Below, one piece after another: positions 25,601 to 40,600 of a stretch of 64,000 bases of DNA (its first letter is position 1; every line of letters starts with the position of its first letter). Source of the DNA: Megalonaias nervosa (lineage: Eukaryota > Mollusca > Bivalvia > Unionida > Unionidae); the NCBI GenBank assembly GCA_016617855.1, contig JAECUM010006776.1, forward strand, positions 1-64,000, in the 5' to 3' direction. Under the pieces are notes generated by a model, which saw only the letters and a program-made list of their open reading frames with translations, made no database searches and was not told the origin of the DNA. The translations under genes and the position numbers were made by a program.

Positions 25601-28600
25601 GGAAGACAATTTCTTTTTTCAGGTGTTGGCTACTTCTGAAATTCCTGCACTCTTGCTGCTGCTCTAAAGAATAGGTAGATCTTGTTGAGAATGAACAAAT
25701 GGACTTTTCGAACACCCACAGTTGGGAGCCAATGGCCAGGTTTACTAGGGTACTTAACTAGGGCTGCTCACTATATCCTCCCTTTCAGGGTGACCTTGTT
25801 TAGGTCCCCATTGCTCTGGAGGAAGACTAGAGGGAGATTGGAGACAGGCAGCTCAGGTACTGCCCCTCCTCCTTGCCGCTCCACCCACACAGGCATTTGG
25901 AACCACTCAGTCCCCATCGGTGTGAAGGAATGTTCAGCGGCCTCAAGACGGGATCTCCTTCGTCACATGTACACTCACATTGATCCCTGTGATGTAATAC
26001 TACAGTGGCATAGCTGCCAAACCTCACAGTGTAGTAAGCATTCCTCCTGAATTGACATGAGAATTTCACGACTTTTTCAGCGATTCATGGATTCACACTG
26101 CATGCAAAAAAATCATGAATTCCCCAATTCTCAATTATTTTAAATCTTTAATAAAATAACCAATTTCCCGTTAAGTGCTAGTCGTGATATCGGCTTCTGC
26201 CAAAACGGTCCAGTATTGCTGGTCGTGATGTTAGTAGAACTAGAGCCAATTGATACAGTTGGCCCAGTAGCAAGCATTTTAATGTATTTTAATCTATATG
26301 TATAAGAGTAATTTTTACAAATGCTTTTGAGAGAAACTGGGGCCTAACCGGAATTTTGCTCTGTGCATGCGCCGCCAACTGATTTGAATTATCATTCAGT
26401 ATTGATATTGAAAATGTCTTCACCACCAAGAAAAAAGAAATGTATTGCACAAAAAGTGAAGTTTAGTTTGGAATATGCCAAAAATTGGCAGTGCATTCAG
26501 CCATCAAACACCGATATACATCATGCTTTTTGCACACAGTGTGTCACAAATTTTAGCATTGGGCATGGTGGCAGAGATGATGTGAGGAAGCACATTGGTA
26601 GCAAAAAACACATAGAGGTTGGGAAAATTAAGCACTCCAGCAGATTTCAGCTTTGGAATATTTTAAGCCATCGACAGAAGGCCTGCAAGCTACCAAAGCT
26701 GAAACATTGTTTGTGAGTTTTCTTGTTGAACACAATCTACCTTTATCAGCTCGATCCCATGCTAAACATTTGTTCCAACAAATATTCCCAGACTTGAAGA
26801 TCGCTTCACGAATTCATGTCAAAATTCACTAATTTTTGTTCCTATTTTCACTAATTGTGAGCCTGGAGGGTTTGCAGCTATGCAGTGGCAGTATGAAACC
26901 GATTTTGAGATCACTGGACCTCCCTGTTCCCTCAGAAGGGAGGTGGGGCTGATCTTGGTCAGTTGGAGGAGCTTTGGGTTTTATTCAACAACAGTCCCCT
27001 TTACACGAATACACCGTTAGATCTGGTGATGGATGCGTTTCAACAACAGTGGGTACAGTCTCTCATAAAAGGCACGGGAGCTTGTGCTAAGGCCACATTC
27101 CTGCTGAAGAACCCCAGGCAGATTAACATAAAGTACCTCCACCAGTGCACATGGTGGTAGTGGCAACCTGTTGCTGACCTTCATTACTGTCAGCAACCCC
27201 AAGGGAATGGCCTCTACACAGAAACATCTTAGAAATGAAGGTTTTCATCAGTGCCTTTCATTTCTGTAAAGATCGCACCTGGGGAGATAACGGTACTTTA
27301 TCGATCCGATAACTTTGTGGTGACTCTATCTCCTCAAACAGGGAGGTACCAAACCACTCATCCAGTGTGTTCTGACCTGGCCTTTTTTATCTGGGATGCA
27401 ACAACCTCCATATCAACATAAAATCAGACACCTTCTGGATGCATCAGTGGCTTGGCCGAGAATCAATCCAGAGGTGGTTATGTCCTTCACATGGAATGGC
27501 TCCTCCTTCAGTTGGTCATCACTCAGATTTACGTACTTCAAGGGCATCTGATGATTGATCTCTTGGTGACGAGATGGCATCAAAAGCTACCCACCTTCAT
27601 CTCCCCAGTTCCAAACACAACAGCTTGAGTCGTGGGTTGCACTTTCAACCATTTGGGAGGGGTTGTGCACCTCTGCCGCCCCTCCAATAGTACTAAACTG
27701 ACGGGTTCAGAATGGCAGGATAATTCAGATAGCCCCTCTTTATGGGGACAAGCCCAGTGTCACCGATCTACTTTTCCTAATGACAGTACACCCGAGAAAA
27801 TTCCAGCCAACCTGATTCAACCTCCCTCTTCTATACACTCGGCTCTTACCAGGACAGCCTTGCGAGTCGGACAATTCATTTCTCAAGAAAATATTGAGAG
27901 TAACCAACTATATCACCCATCTGCTTGCCTCTATCCCTCAACTGGCCGACTTTCATTGGCTCTGTTCTCTGAGGAGAACAGTCATACCCCAATCGCTACT
28001 GAAGGCTAACACCCCATGATATTGGACGTATTCTGGCATCATGGCAACATATTTGGGTGGGTTAGAGACCTATCGGATCTTTTTAGACAATATTTGTCTC
28101 TTTGACCAATATCCCCTATTTTTCTCCAAAGGGATGCAATCCAGAGTTTTCACATGGCTCGATTCGAACCCCTTCAAACTTCTAGCTCACATATCACTAA
28201 AGTCACTGTCATACAGACCATGTTTACTGATAGCTTTAGCTTCTGCATGCACGGTAAGAGGGCTGCATCCCCCATTATGTTCACCTGAATTTCCTTCAGT
28301 TCTGGTCGGAGAGTTTGGTGGTTCTCATCTCATGATACCATCAGGCTTCCTAGCCCAGAATGGATTACTGTCTGTCGGTAGTCAAACATGCATCCCAGCT
28401 CGCTCTCTTCCATCGCCAGATTGATAACAGTAGTCATGCAAGATCCTCTTCATGCTCTCATGGATCTATAATCTCGGACACATTCCAACATCAGGGCAGA
28501 TGTGATATTGGGCATGATACAGATATCTCAAGTTTGTTAGACATATTTGATCTCCAGTGACCAAAATCAGTTACATTGTTTCCAAAATGGAATTTGTCTT

Positions 28601-31600
28601 GGGTTCTAACTTGGCTCAACGTAAGCAAGTTTGAACCTCTTGCTCATGCTTTGCAAAAGTTCTGTCATACAAGACATGCTTCCTGATAGCTTTCACTTCC
28701 GCATGCAGGGTCAGTGAACTACATACCCTTTCAGTAGACCCTAACTATCTTCATTTCAGTTCAGATGGTTTGGTAGTCCACCTTACACAACCAGGCTTAG
28801 GTTCCAAGAATTGGTTGCCATCCGTAGGTAACCAACACATCATTTGTCCTCTCTCTTCCATAGACAAGTTGAGAGAGGCAGCCATGCAAGATCTTGTCTG
28901 CGCCCTCAAGCACTACTTGAGACACAAAGAGACAAGTCGTGGCACACACAAATGTCTCTTCCTCCTGGTCAAGGCAGGAAAACAAGACATCACCCCTCAA
29001 GCCCTTGCTTTGTGGCTGAAGTGGATTCGCCAGTGAAAAATTTTGTAGGTGAGAAGATTTGAACTTCATCTTCTCAACCATCTAAGAGTCCTTGATCAAG
29101 GGATCCCAGACTATGTTGCTTGTGCTATTAGGAGAATGGGTTATCCTTCATATGGGGAATCCAACCACTCATCCCCCAGAAGGATACCCGAGGTAGAGGT
29201 TGAATGCTCAGTGTCCCCTTCTTCTATTACTTATTCTTCTAACGTAATGTGATTGGGGAATGTATTCAAAGGAGAAAGCAAATTTTTAAGTAAATTATGT
29301 TCCTCCGAGAATCACATTACTTAAAAACCCTCCCAACCTCCACCGCCATGCAAGCATCTGGGTTAGTGTTTCGCTCAGCTAAAAACTGGCAACACCTGGT
29401 GGTATCAAGGGGAGGTAATGGGCAAGAGTTACTGCTCTTTGTCTCTCTAAAACTAGACAAGATAAGACATTTTTCGTCTTTAGTATGGCTGGATTTGCAA
29501 GGCAGTAGGCTAATATCTCTCTCGTACTGTGATTGGGTAAGTATTCTCTGAGAAACATAATTCACTTAAAAATTTGCTTTCCCTTGATTCCCCTCTGGCA
29601 TAATTTCATATTGAGTGTTCACTATCCATAAACTGTATGCGCCAGTGAACAACATATACTAGACTACTGTTTACACCTTTACACCCTATGCAGAATCAAT
29701 ATGAACCCAATAGGTTACAGATGTCACACTCAGGTGGGTATAACTCAATCAAGGTTAGATTGTTTCACAATTATCTTTGACATTTATATTAGAGGAGGAG
29801 GAAATAAATTATGATTTGATTGAATTAACTTTTGAATCCATCTCTGTGTTTGATTGCCCATCAGCCTGTGATTCTACCTGTAGTAGGACAAAAATTGCAT
29901 TTTAAAGGCTGTATATCATGCATCTTACGGTTACATCAATATCTTTAGAAAAACAAAGAACTTTAAGACAATGAATCAATATATTTGTGCATATTCGTCC
30001 CAGATTATAGAAACAAGTGGGAATCAGTCTACTGGAGACTGGAAATGTTTTACTGGTGCAGTAATGTGTGGTAATATGGTTATGAAGCCTGACATGACAA
30101 GGTGTTAATCGATTGCCTTACTCTTGTACTCTATTGTTCTTGCATTACATGCATTGTTGAATTGTTCTTGCATTACTTGTATTGTTGAATTGTTCTTGCA
30201 TTGCTTGTATTGTTGAATTGTTCTTGCATTGCTCAAGATGTTTATAGAGAAATGTCAAAGGGAGGATGATAAATGTTTTAGTTAAATTTGTGTCAAAATG
30301 CTGAAACAAGCTTTTCTCCCAGTGTTAAAAGAACAAAAAGAAAAACAGCAGAAAACCAACTGGCTAAGAAATATGACACTAGAACACATCTGATGGTGTA
30401 AAGTGCATACCTTTACTGATCACTGCCATCTCACCTCTGTCCACGTGGGTTTGAATCTTGGGCTTTGCTGTACTGCGGCTTTCCTGGTTTCTTCCATCAC
30501 CATTTATACTGGCTGCCTATCTTGCACTGAGAAATGAGTTAAAAGAGCAACCAACTCCAAAACTTTCTCCTTAGGATGAACTTAGCTTGGAGGAGTATTG
30601 GAAAGCATTTTCCAACTTAAAAACCCAGCCACAGAAAAACTGAAATTTTTTATCTTTCTTTCAGGCTGAGTATGGTTGTTTTATCATTGCCACATTCTAT
30701 TACTGATAGAGAGAAAACATTTCCAATCTTTGCAAAAATAAAATTATTCAAGAGGAAATCTGCACCAGAAACTATTAATAGCTGTTAAGTTTGAAACTTA
30801 ATAATCACAATGTCATCAGTGATCTTGTGAATGAAACTTAAAATGCTTGTGGATGTTATTTTTAAAACTATGATATACCTTTCTTCCATCTTAATTGAAT
30901 TTTCATACACTTTCTTGTATTAATTAATCAAAAGGGCTTGAGAAGCATGTTTTCATTCCTGTCTTTGTCTAAGAAACGACCTGCTATTGAGGAGAATGAG
31001 AATAAATCTCTTAAAGTTGTAAGAAATCTTAAGCATCAGTTACAAAATACTGTACAAGTGTTTCCCCATTATTTAACATAAGAGCATCAGTTTGCTCCAC
31101 AAATAACAAACAATCCCAGCTTTGAGAAATTGACTAAAAAACAAATGACTCTTGAGATTTCATTTTTGACTTTAGATCATTTTGACTCTTGAGCTTTAGT
31201 GTCAAGGGTCAAATGACTTTACTTTTGAAATCTGTTGAGAATCCTGATTCACACCTGCTAATAAATGCAGCATGTTAAGTGTAAACAAAACATCATTAAT
31301 TTGCACATGATTACACCTGGCTTTATACCAGCTGTCACAACATGTTAAGTTGAAGCACAAGTATAAAATTATACACAGCAACATTAATATTTTATATGCG
31401 GGGCCCTGAGTGGCCGAGTGGTCTAAAGCGCTCTCCGTTACGGATCACTGCCATCTCACCTCTGTCTGCGTGGGTTCGAGTCTAGGATTCGGCTAATGTA
31501 GATATGTGAGAAAGCTTGCCAGTAGCATCTCGTGGGTCGGTGGTTCTTTCCGGGGATTTCCCGGTTTCTTCCTCCGCCATTAATACTGGCCGCCATGTAT

Positions 31601-34600
31601 AGCCTATCGTGTGCTAAAAAATGGCGTTAAGCCCCACACCAACAACAACAACAACAACATTTTATATGCATTGTATTTATGCCATATCGACACCCTCTGA
31701 CAAGTGCAGCATATATAGTTCAAGTATGACTGTGTTAATCTGCAGTTAACTTCACTCAGCATCATTTGTACTTTATATTATGCCATATCCATACTGCCAA
31801 TAGGGGCAGCATATTCAGTGTTTGCACAATGCACCAGCAGATATGGGTCTGTGCAGTTTGTTAGGAGTAGTCAGTAGAACAAACAAGAGAGACCCTGACT
31901 GGTGGTGCATGTTATGACAGATCCAGATCTTTGTTGTTTGCAGTTTGACTCAATTTTGTAAGAAAGTATATATGGTACAGTCAGCACTTTATATCGGCAT
32001 GAATATTAGATGGTCAGTGCACTATTATCTTTTGAGGAAAAATATTACACTTGCTAGAAATCCTTGTCAATTTTTTTCACTCCAAGACATCATCATCTCA
32101 CCCTTGCTTCATATAAACAAAAATATTTATCTTGTGGTTGCACATTCTGTTTGCTTTTTTCAGGATTAATTATGACTACAGCTTTGATGATGACATTGTA
32201 CACAGATATGGATGTGAAGTTCATTCCTTTGACCCAAGGTGAGAAATCAGTGTTGCTACAAATATTTGGTACTGTGAATTTCAATATGATCACTGTTATG
32301 ATGGTCCTAAAGGTCTGGCTCCACTGCTTCTTACTTTGCATGAGGTTTGAGTTTTAAAGCAATAAGAATTTCCCATGTTTTCCTCACTGGTTATCTGGTT
32401 TTTTAAAAAAAAGACCCTGTACATGTTAAGTATTGTTAAAATAAGTAATTCCTCTATTTTGGTGTATGATTTGGGTCTCAAAAGACTGCTAGCTCCACTT
32501 GGTCATTTTTACTACCTGAACCTCAGTGATAAAACAGGAAAAAGACAGTGAACCAATGACTTTTTGAAAAACTTTTGATATAGTTTATAGTTCATTTATT
32601 GCACTTAGAAAAAGGTGGTAGTGTCTAATGTGACAAAATTCATTTTCCCTAATTTAATAACTGCTACAATTAGGGTACTTGGGACTTAAGACTTCAAGCC
32701 CCCTTTTCAAAAACATGGGAGGAGCCATTTTGATCAGCTGTTTGCTTTAAATAGTGCATAATTTCCATAACTACCACATGTAAAGACATTTTAGTAACAG
32801 CACATCCATGTAGTATGGAGGTATGCCAACATTCTTTCCAATTTGTATCTTGCCAGTGCAAATGATCTCTCAAAAGTACATAAAAATTGTAGAGCAGAAC
32901 CAAAGATGGAAATGGTGCCTATCTAATAACCAATATTGCCACCATGACAGCCATCTTGAAAATGTTGTTATTGTAACTTCTCAAAAACAAGAAGTCATAT
33001 CAACATCAGGTTTCCACCAGAAGACTTCTTATGATGTCTTGTTGGTCCTAAATGGTGTCCTGTTCGTCCAGAATGAAAATGGTGCCAATCAGACACATAT
33101 ATGCCTACCATTATACTTTTGACATAATCATTAACCGTTATTTCACCAGGTTACATTTTATGCTTGTCTCTTTATGAATTATGCTTTTTGGGTACAATCA
33201 AAAATAATAAAGCAATAAAAAGATGTTTGATCATTTTTATTACCACCTCTTTAAATCCACTCATATAAATTTGAAAATATTCTTAAAAGATGACTCTTGC
33301 ATAAGAATAGAGTAAGAGTACTTTTCTTATTTGCTATTTATAGCAGATGTATATGACCCATTTCCAAGAAAACAGACGGTTTCATCAAGTTTGAACTTTG
33401 CCTCACAGATTCATTCTTTTAATAAGCTAGCTAGTTAGCAGACCAGTGTATAGTTTTTTAAAGAAAATCGTGCCACATGTTAACTTGTCTGACCTCAAAC
33501 ATGGTGGCAGTGATGTGCAGATTGTGCTGAAGTACTTCTTGCAGTATATAATTCAGGGGTTTCAGTATTAAATGAAGTAGCAGGAGAAAATTGCAAGTTG
33601 CCCAGTCTTAGAACGATAAGGAAAATAAGCAAACTTGAGATTTTCTGATAATACACAAACTTAATCAGCAATAAGAATAATCAACTTAAGAAGAGGATTA
33701 GTATGTTGTGGCCAAAGCCCTGGACAGAAGATATTGTTGGCATATTTTTAATACTGTATAAGCATAGCTGCCAAGTGTCCCATTTTTTTCCCATATTTTT
33801 TTGTCCTGTATTTTGGACCTGAATACAGGTGTATGTTTTTCTTGTTAAAAATCCATTTTTAATATTTACAAATTTAATTAAAAATTTCCTTGCAATTTTC
33901 TGTTTTGGACAGGCGCTCAGTTCCATTCTGATAGAAAATGTATCGCATGCATATAGGAAAAGAGTTCTAAAATATCATTGGTTCATTTGAAATTGAGGCT
34001 ACCATGCCTGTCTTTAGCCACCATTTTGGATTACATAAACAGTTACCACTATCACTGTATCTCATTTTTGTAATATTCAACTTCTAGTCATGTCGAAAAG
34101 GAAAGCAGAAGAGTCAGAATTTTCTCTAGGAATGAAAAGAAAACAGAATTGGACGGACAATTGTGCCATCTTGTTTTGATTTGTGAAACCATATAGTAAA
34201 GGAGAAAACTTCATGTTTTGCAAATTGTGTAATGTGATTTCACTGTTGGGCATGGAGGTGCCCATGACATGATAGAGCATGAAAAAGCTAATAAACATCT
34301 GCTTGCTGCTTCATCATCAACAACACAGCCTGAACTTACAACATATTTAAATACCAGAGAGAACCTAGATGTAATTTGATTGAAGTTTGGTTTACTACAT
34401 TTCTTTTAGAAATGAACCTTCCTCTTTCAGTTACTAGTGTTGCTGGCGATTTATTTTGCACACATTTTCCAGACAGTAAAATCGCAAAGGATTACTTGTG
34501 TGATAGAATGATAACAGTTCAGATAGAAAATCACACAGAATTCAGATCATCAATGAAAGATGGTACCTTGGAATTGATAATGATTGAAAAAAAGGTGTGG

Positions 34601-37600
34601 AAAAGGCTCCTATAAACAGCCTGTGAGTGTGTGTTGCACTCTTGCACTTTACTAAATGGGCACCCAAATGGAACAGGGTTCCCCATTCAGAAGATGCAAG
34701 AGTGCAACACATGCAACTTTGACATTAAATAATTAGGTAAGGTACTGTCCTACTTTACTGATGGTTGTAGATGTTGTAAATAGTTACATATGCATTAAAG
34801 TTTTAAAAATCAGTATTTGTTCCTGAAATTCAGTGTTTTTATCATAAGCAGTCAGTATTTCTGTACTTGGGGGTTGGCAGCTATGTATCTGTGCAGAAAA
34901 ATGTTACAAGTTATAAATAAATTGCTCCTTCTAAAAGAATTGTTGGAAGTAGTTTCACTTTGAATAAATGTTTAGTATATGTCACATTATGTGGGTTGTT
35001 GTATTTTATGTTAATTGCATGCTTTTATCAGTTGTATTTAGGTCAGACAGTAAGCAAAATGTTTGGTCTCTGCTTCATACAGTATTACTGACTTCACGTT
35101 GGAGTTGAACAGTCTGGTCTTGGTAGTCAAGGAAATTTCTTTGGAGCTCCAGATGTTCTTGAGCTGTATGAAAGTTGCTCTTGCCTTTCTGGTCCTTGCC
35201 TTGATGTCTGCGTCTGTGCCACCCTGCTGGTTGATAATGCTGCCCAGGTATGTGAAGGACTCCACCTCTTCCAGGGAACTTCCATGCAGTATGACTGGAT
35301 TATTACTGACATAATTGATCTTGAGGATCTTGGTCTTGTCTTTGTGGATGTTGAGGCCAACCTGTGCTGATGTGGCTGCCAGTACGTCGGTCTTGTCCTG
35401 CATTTGCTGCTGACTGAGGGACAAGAGCGCTAGGTCATCGGCAAAGTCCAGGTCCTCAAGTTGACTCCACAATGTCCACTGGATCCCATTATCAAACCCA
35501 GTATGTGGATATAACTGAAGAATTTCCTGAATAATACCAACTTAATAACTTGTTTTTCACTTCTTCTATTTAAAATGTTAGTTAATGATGAATTTAATTA
35601 TACTTTGCCTGTGGTTTGTCTTTATAGTATCAAAGACAAGTTCATTGATTTTGTACATTATATAATGTTTACAGTCAAAGGCCATCACAAAGGTTTCATG
35701 TACAGCACAACTTAACATATTGACTCTGACACACAAGAAATTATTTTTATGGTCTACTTTGATGTGTTGAGTTTCTCAAGAATATCAGAGATGGTTTCAA
35801 TACTTCACAGTTAAAAGAAGTAAAGGACAGAATATACGGATTTGTAAGTAGTTGATTCCTGGGAATTTTTTGCAGTCAGTCAGTCCTTTTAAGGCACTTG
35901 GCTATATGTTTAAAGTTGCTATATTATGTTTTGTCTCCCAAAGTTTGGTTTTGGGGTTGATGGGAATGGGGAAATGTGGAAATGGGTAACAGACAAAGCA
36001 TGATGACATGCTTCTTTGTTGGTTCTTTCATTCTTTTACAAAATATTGACTTTCTTTCAGCATGAGGAATGAAACTGACCATAGGCGAGGAGCTCTGGGT
36101 TATTTCCACAAGATTGGACTGGGAGATTTCGATCAGGTGAACCCTTCTGGATGGCAGTTAAAGAGACTTGGAACAATACAGATGGAACTTGGACACACTA
36201 ATGTGAGTAGATTACAGAGACATCTTAGAAAATGCATAATTTAGAGCAGAATGTAGCATGGTTTACTGCAATTTCCTGGTCAAGTAAAATAACCATGACC
36301 CAGAATTGTAGAAAAAGTGCTGTAGCCTGACTCCACAATTACTAATTCAAAGAAAATAATGCTGGAAAAGAAAAGAAAAAGATTATGCAGAAATTAATAA
36401 GTCCATAATGTGAATGCATGTAATGATGTGATTTTTTCATTTCTGTGGTTTAATGCCATTTTTTAGCACATGATAGGTATTGTTACTCTATGGACTTAAA
36501 CTAAGGAAAAAGAGTGAAAACCAAGTTTTGTAAAATTCAACAAATAATATTTGTCACTAGAATATTATGTGAAAATTTAAAATGAACTTACAGTAATGCA
36601 AATTAAATCCCAAATAGTCCTAAACGATTTATCACAAGTTCAGTTGTATAAAGTTCCAACAAAATTTGAGTGGTATTCCAGATAAGTTCAAATATTGAAA
36701 GTGTTGATGAGTCTCTGGTCATTATTGATGAGCACTTTTTATTTCCAGCGAATAATAATTTTAATAATTCTATCCAAATGAAAATAATGAACACAACAGT
36801 TAGACAGATTCTGCCTCAGTGTTAAATGCAAGAATGAGTAATTGCCCAAGTAAACAACATTTTATAAAAAGATAAGACACAAAAATAGGACCAGGATGAT
36901 GGTCAGAAGTTCGTTTCTGGAAAATTCCAAATTGTCAACAAGACAGTACTAAAATTATAATAAAAGAATATGGTAAACATCAAGGCTGTTTCATTAAAAC
37001 ATAACATGGGACCCATGGATGGCACTTTTAAAAACATATATGCCAGGGTAGTTTAGTTTCAAAATTGCTTCTGTCCCTGCTTGATTATTCAGTAAAATCG
37101 CTTCTATAGGTGGTTGAAATAACTCGCTCTGGAAGTCTGTCTAAAAGTGCAAGCTAAATGTAATCAAGAATGTCCACTTTAGATATCCGGTCATCAGATT
37201 CATATTTTTTGTTATGCATGCCCTATTTTCACTGTTTCTGGTCAAGGGTAACTTGGATTGGACAATATAACTATAAAACATTCTCATTGGTCAGCTATAA
37301 ATAGGTCAGGGAAAGTCTACCATGTGACACTGAAATTTGTAGTTTTACTAATCATAAACAGATTGAAAATCTATGTGTTTATTTTCTTAACCATGAGGAA
37401 AACTAGCAGATTTTGACTAAATCTCCTTACAAAATGAAAGTATAAATTATGCTGCCACATTAATTTTAGTCTTTTGAGACTTGAGTTGCATCATTCAGAT
37501 CTGATATAATGCGCGCTGCAAAAAGAATCGAGTGTAGCCGGATTGTGACAGTAATGGCAGTGAGATATGTTTTCAACCGTGGAAGAAATCGGTATTTGGT

Positions 37601-40600
37601 TGAGAAAGCACAGCCTTGAGAAATAATTTACTGCCTTAGAGGTAAGTTATTTTTTCAGTAAGCTAATTCAGATGTGGTAAAAGACTAGTGAAAATCTGTC
37701 ATTCAATCTTTATGAACTTTGTTGTCATAGACACTCATTTCTGTTAGTCAGTAACCATTATAACAACATGTACCCCACTACATCCAGTTAACTCAAGATG
37801 ATCAACATGCACAGAATCGGCAAGGGGGCAGACTGTGTTAATTGGTTGAAGGAGTGTTCACCAGTTTTCTTTTTTTTTTTTCCTGCAGACAGAAACAAAT
37901 GCTTGTGTGTAATGGAGTCTCCATTGGAGATATTAATTCCAAAATGCAATCATTCCAACTCCAGTTGCAATAGATAATTCTGATATTTTGGAATACAGCT
38001 TCACAAAATTTGACTATTTAACAGTTATTAGAGAAATATTCTGATTGTTGATGCTTTAAAGTTGGAATGGAAGAAGTGCATAGCATAATAACATTGGCAT
38101 TACTGTTGTATGTTTGTATGAAGTATTCTTATATGACACTTTAAATGAACTAGTTGCATTCAGTGGTATTAATTTTTTTTAATTACTGTTTAAAAGATAC
38201 ATTTGAAATATTGTAATCAGTGACAGTATATGGTAAGGAAGTTAAGGTTATAGAATAAAAATAAGAAAATTATCTTGAAACCAATGAGTTGGTGAGTAAT
38301 AGATCAGTTTTCACCCATTCTTCCAGTTATTTCTGCATAGAAATGATACTATGCATACCAAATTAAAAAGTAACTTTGGGTGATCTGAGTCAAAATGTGT
38401 TGGGGGGGTTTTCATTGATGTTTCAGATTTTTAATAGGTAACAATGTGGTCAGATGTGGCTTGTATACAAGTGGATGATTATTGCAACTTTCTGCTTAGT
38501 ATCTTGCCATCTCCACAAATTTTAAGCACAATAATAGTAGCAGGTTGAATTAAACATTGTCAGCTTTATGTTTAGATTTTGTCTGTGTGCATGTCAAGTG
38601 GCTAAACTTTTGGACAGTACACCAATTTTTTGGTATGTTCATCATCTCCAAAATATACATAGCATATAACATAGTTGTTGCTTTACATTCCATGCCTATT
38701 TTTTATGTATTTGAATGGCTTACATAATGAATACATTTGGATCATTTTGAGTTCACATCTTAGTTTCAGCGTGAATCTTGTGTTGGCTTTGGAATAAACT
38801 TTTTGTTAGGGGCTGGCCATTTGTATGTACACATGGGGTGGGTTGGTTGAAGTTTGAATATTTTTGTGGGGTGGGCGGGGATAAAATCAAGTAGTACATA
38901 CACACTTAATGACGACAACTTTATTAAAGCTACAATAAAACCTATTTGCTGTTTGTACCAATTTTAAAAATTAAAAGCACCGAGGAAAAAAATATATTAT
39001 TATAAATAGGTGCAGTACATCATTTTTGTTTGGCCAATGAGAGGGCAGTCAACCATTCAGCATACTGTACTTGAATATTAAGCGGGGGTGATCCTGCCAT
39101 ACAAATCATGCGAAAAGGGAGAGAAGTGTCCTCCCTTGTAGTTTTTTATAGTACATATATAACTGATAAATAAATTGTAACCAACTACACAAACCCCTAT
39201 GTCATTTTTTGGTTTTCAGAATGGATAGATGCATGGCAGTCAAAACTGTGTCATCTACATCCAATATTTGCAGTGTACAGTTTTAATATTTCTAAAAATA
39301 ATGAACAAATAAAAATGTAACCCCAAAATTTGCAGAACTAGTGTGATTATCAAACAGTGAATGATGACATCTTGTGCTTGAAAACAGGGACTCACTCATG
39401 CAAATATAGAGACCGTGTTACTAAAGAAACTCCCATTTGATTCAGAATGCAACCAAAATTGATGGTGTTTGAAGGCGGGGTAATAAGCAAAAGAATATGT
39501 ACTCACTCTGGAGGGGATAATAATAACTACACCCTGGAAGGGGTGGGGGTGGGTGGGAATTATTAGTCCAGCAGTGATGATGAGACAAAATAGTTTTAGT
39601 TTTTTGTCGGTTTTTTAATGTAAAGGTTGGAATGGCTGCATGAAATTTTAATTATTTTTACAAAATTATTGTGTAATTTATTTTATTTTAGATAGTACAA
39701 AATGTTACTTTCAGAAACCCGAACAGGAATTTTTGCCCCATTTTTAATGATAGAAATTTGATAATGGGTGATTCCTTACAGCATTTATTTAATCACTGAA
39801 CATGTCTGTTATATCTCTGGTACACATGCACACATATATGGAGCTTAAGTTAAAAGTCCTTCCCCCCCCCCAATCAATGTCAACATGGGCAAGGCACTTT
39901 ATTCAAATGCTCAGGTGCTAAATCACTAAAAAACCAAATAGTTTAAAAATATAACTGCTCCATCTGTCATAGCCTGGATAACATTTTATTGCATTTCCCA
40001 AAAGAAATCCAAGAAAGAGTCAGTACTGTTTCAGATTTGCCTACCCTTACGATATTGGCGTAAGACTCACAATTTTCATGGGTAACTTAATGCCATTACA
40101 ATTTTCCTTCTTTCCCTTATGTTTTTCAGTAAAATTCGTAAATTTTGTTACAGAATTGTTTTCGTTTGGATCCGGTATTACTATTGGAACATCACTTGGC
40201 CTCTTCCGTGATGTTGTGAAATAGCCTCAGAAGACATTGTAGGAATACACATCAATTTTATGTGTTTGGTGATTTGCCTCTGGCGCAACATCAAAGACAG
40301 AGGTTGTTCGACTTGTGACCTTGTACTTCTGCCACCATATTGTAACATGATATGAACGAAAGTAGCTCGGATTATAGTACTCAGTGGCGATGAATTATAT
40401 CTGAAGTTTCATTCTACACTTGACGGAAAAGGCAGCAGATGATCCGACTGTTGATATTAGGGTAACCAAATATGGCGCCAAAGAAAGAAACAAGCTCATG
40501 AAACTGACTCCAGTGATGAGCCACCAAGAAAAATTTCCTGAAAACAATGGGCACAGAAGTTCAAACCAGAATATACACAACTTTTCACTGTTATCCAGGG

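Larger units (their letters stand above)
23457..29582 (+). mobile_element. DIRS-type tyrosine-recombinase retrotransposon (DIRS-a)
   Basis: Inverted terminal repeats lie at 23457-23642 and 29370-29582. Just inside the right one, 29240-29325 is an internal complementary region that joins the outer ends of both terminal repeats, the hallmark of DIRS elements. Between them on the plus strand are gag-like sequence with a duplication, RNase H-like sequence with the 'DL.ATR...KLP.FISP.P' signature, and tyrosine-recombinase sequence (duplicated). RT is largely missing. An 874-bp hAT derivative interrupts it at 26009-26882. All frames are broken. Confidence 0.85.

Noticed and set aside
25682..26050. 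RT of DIRS-a
   Set aside because: The position is right but none of the RT motifs seen in DIRS-b is readable; left unassigned.
31400..31480. Functional Leu/Ser tRNA gene
   Set aside because: It is the head of a SINE with (CAA)n tail and exact target duplication; degraded copies exist nearby.
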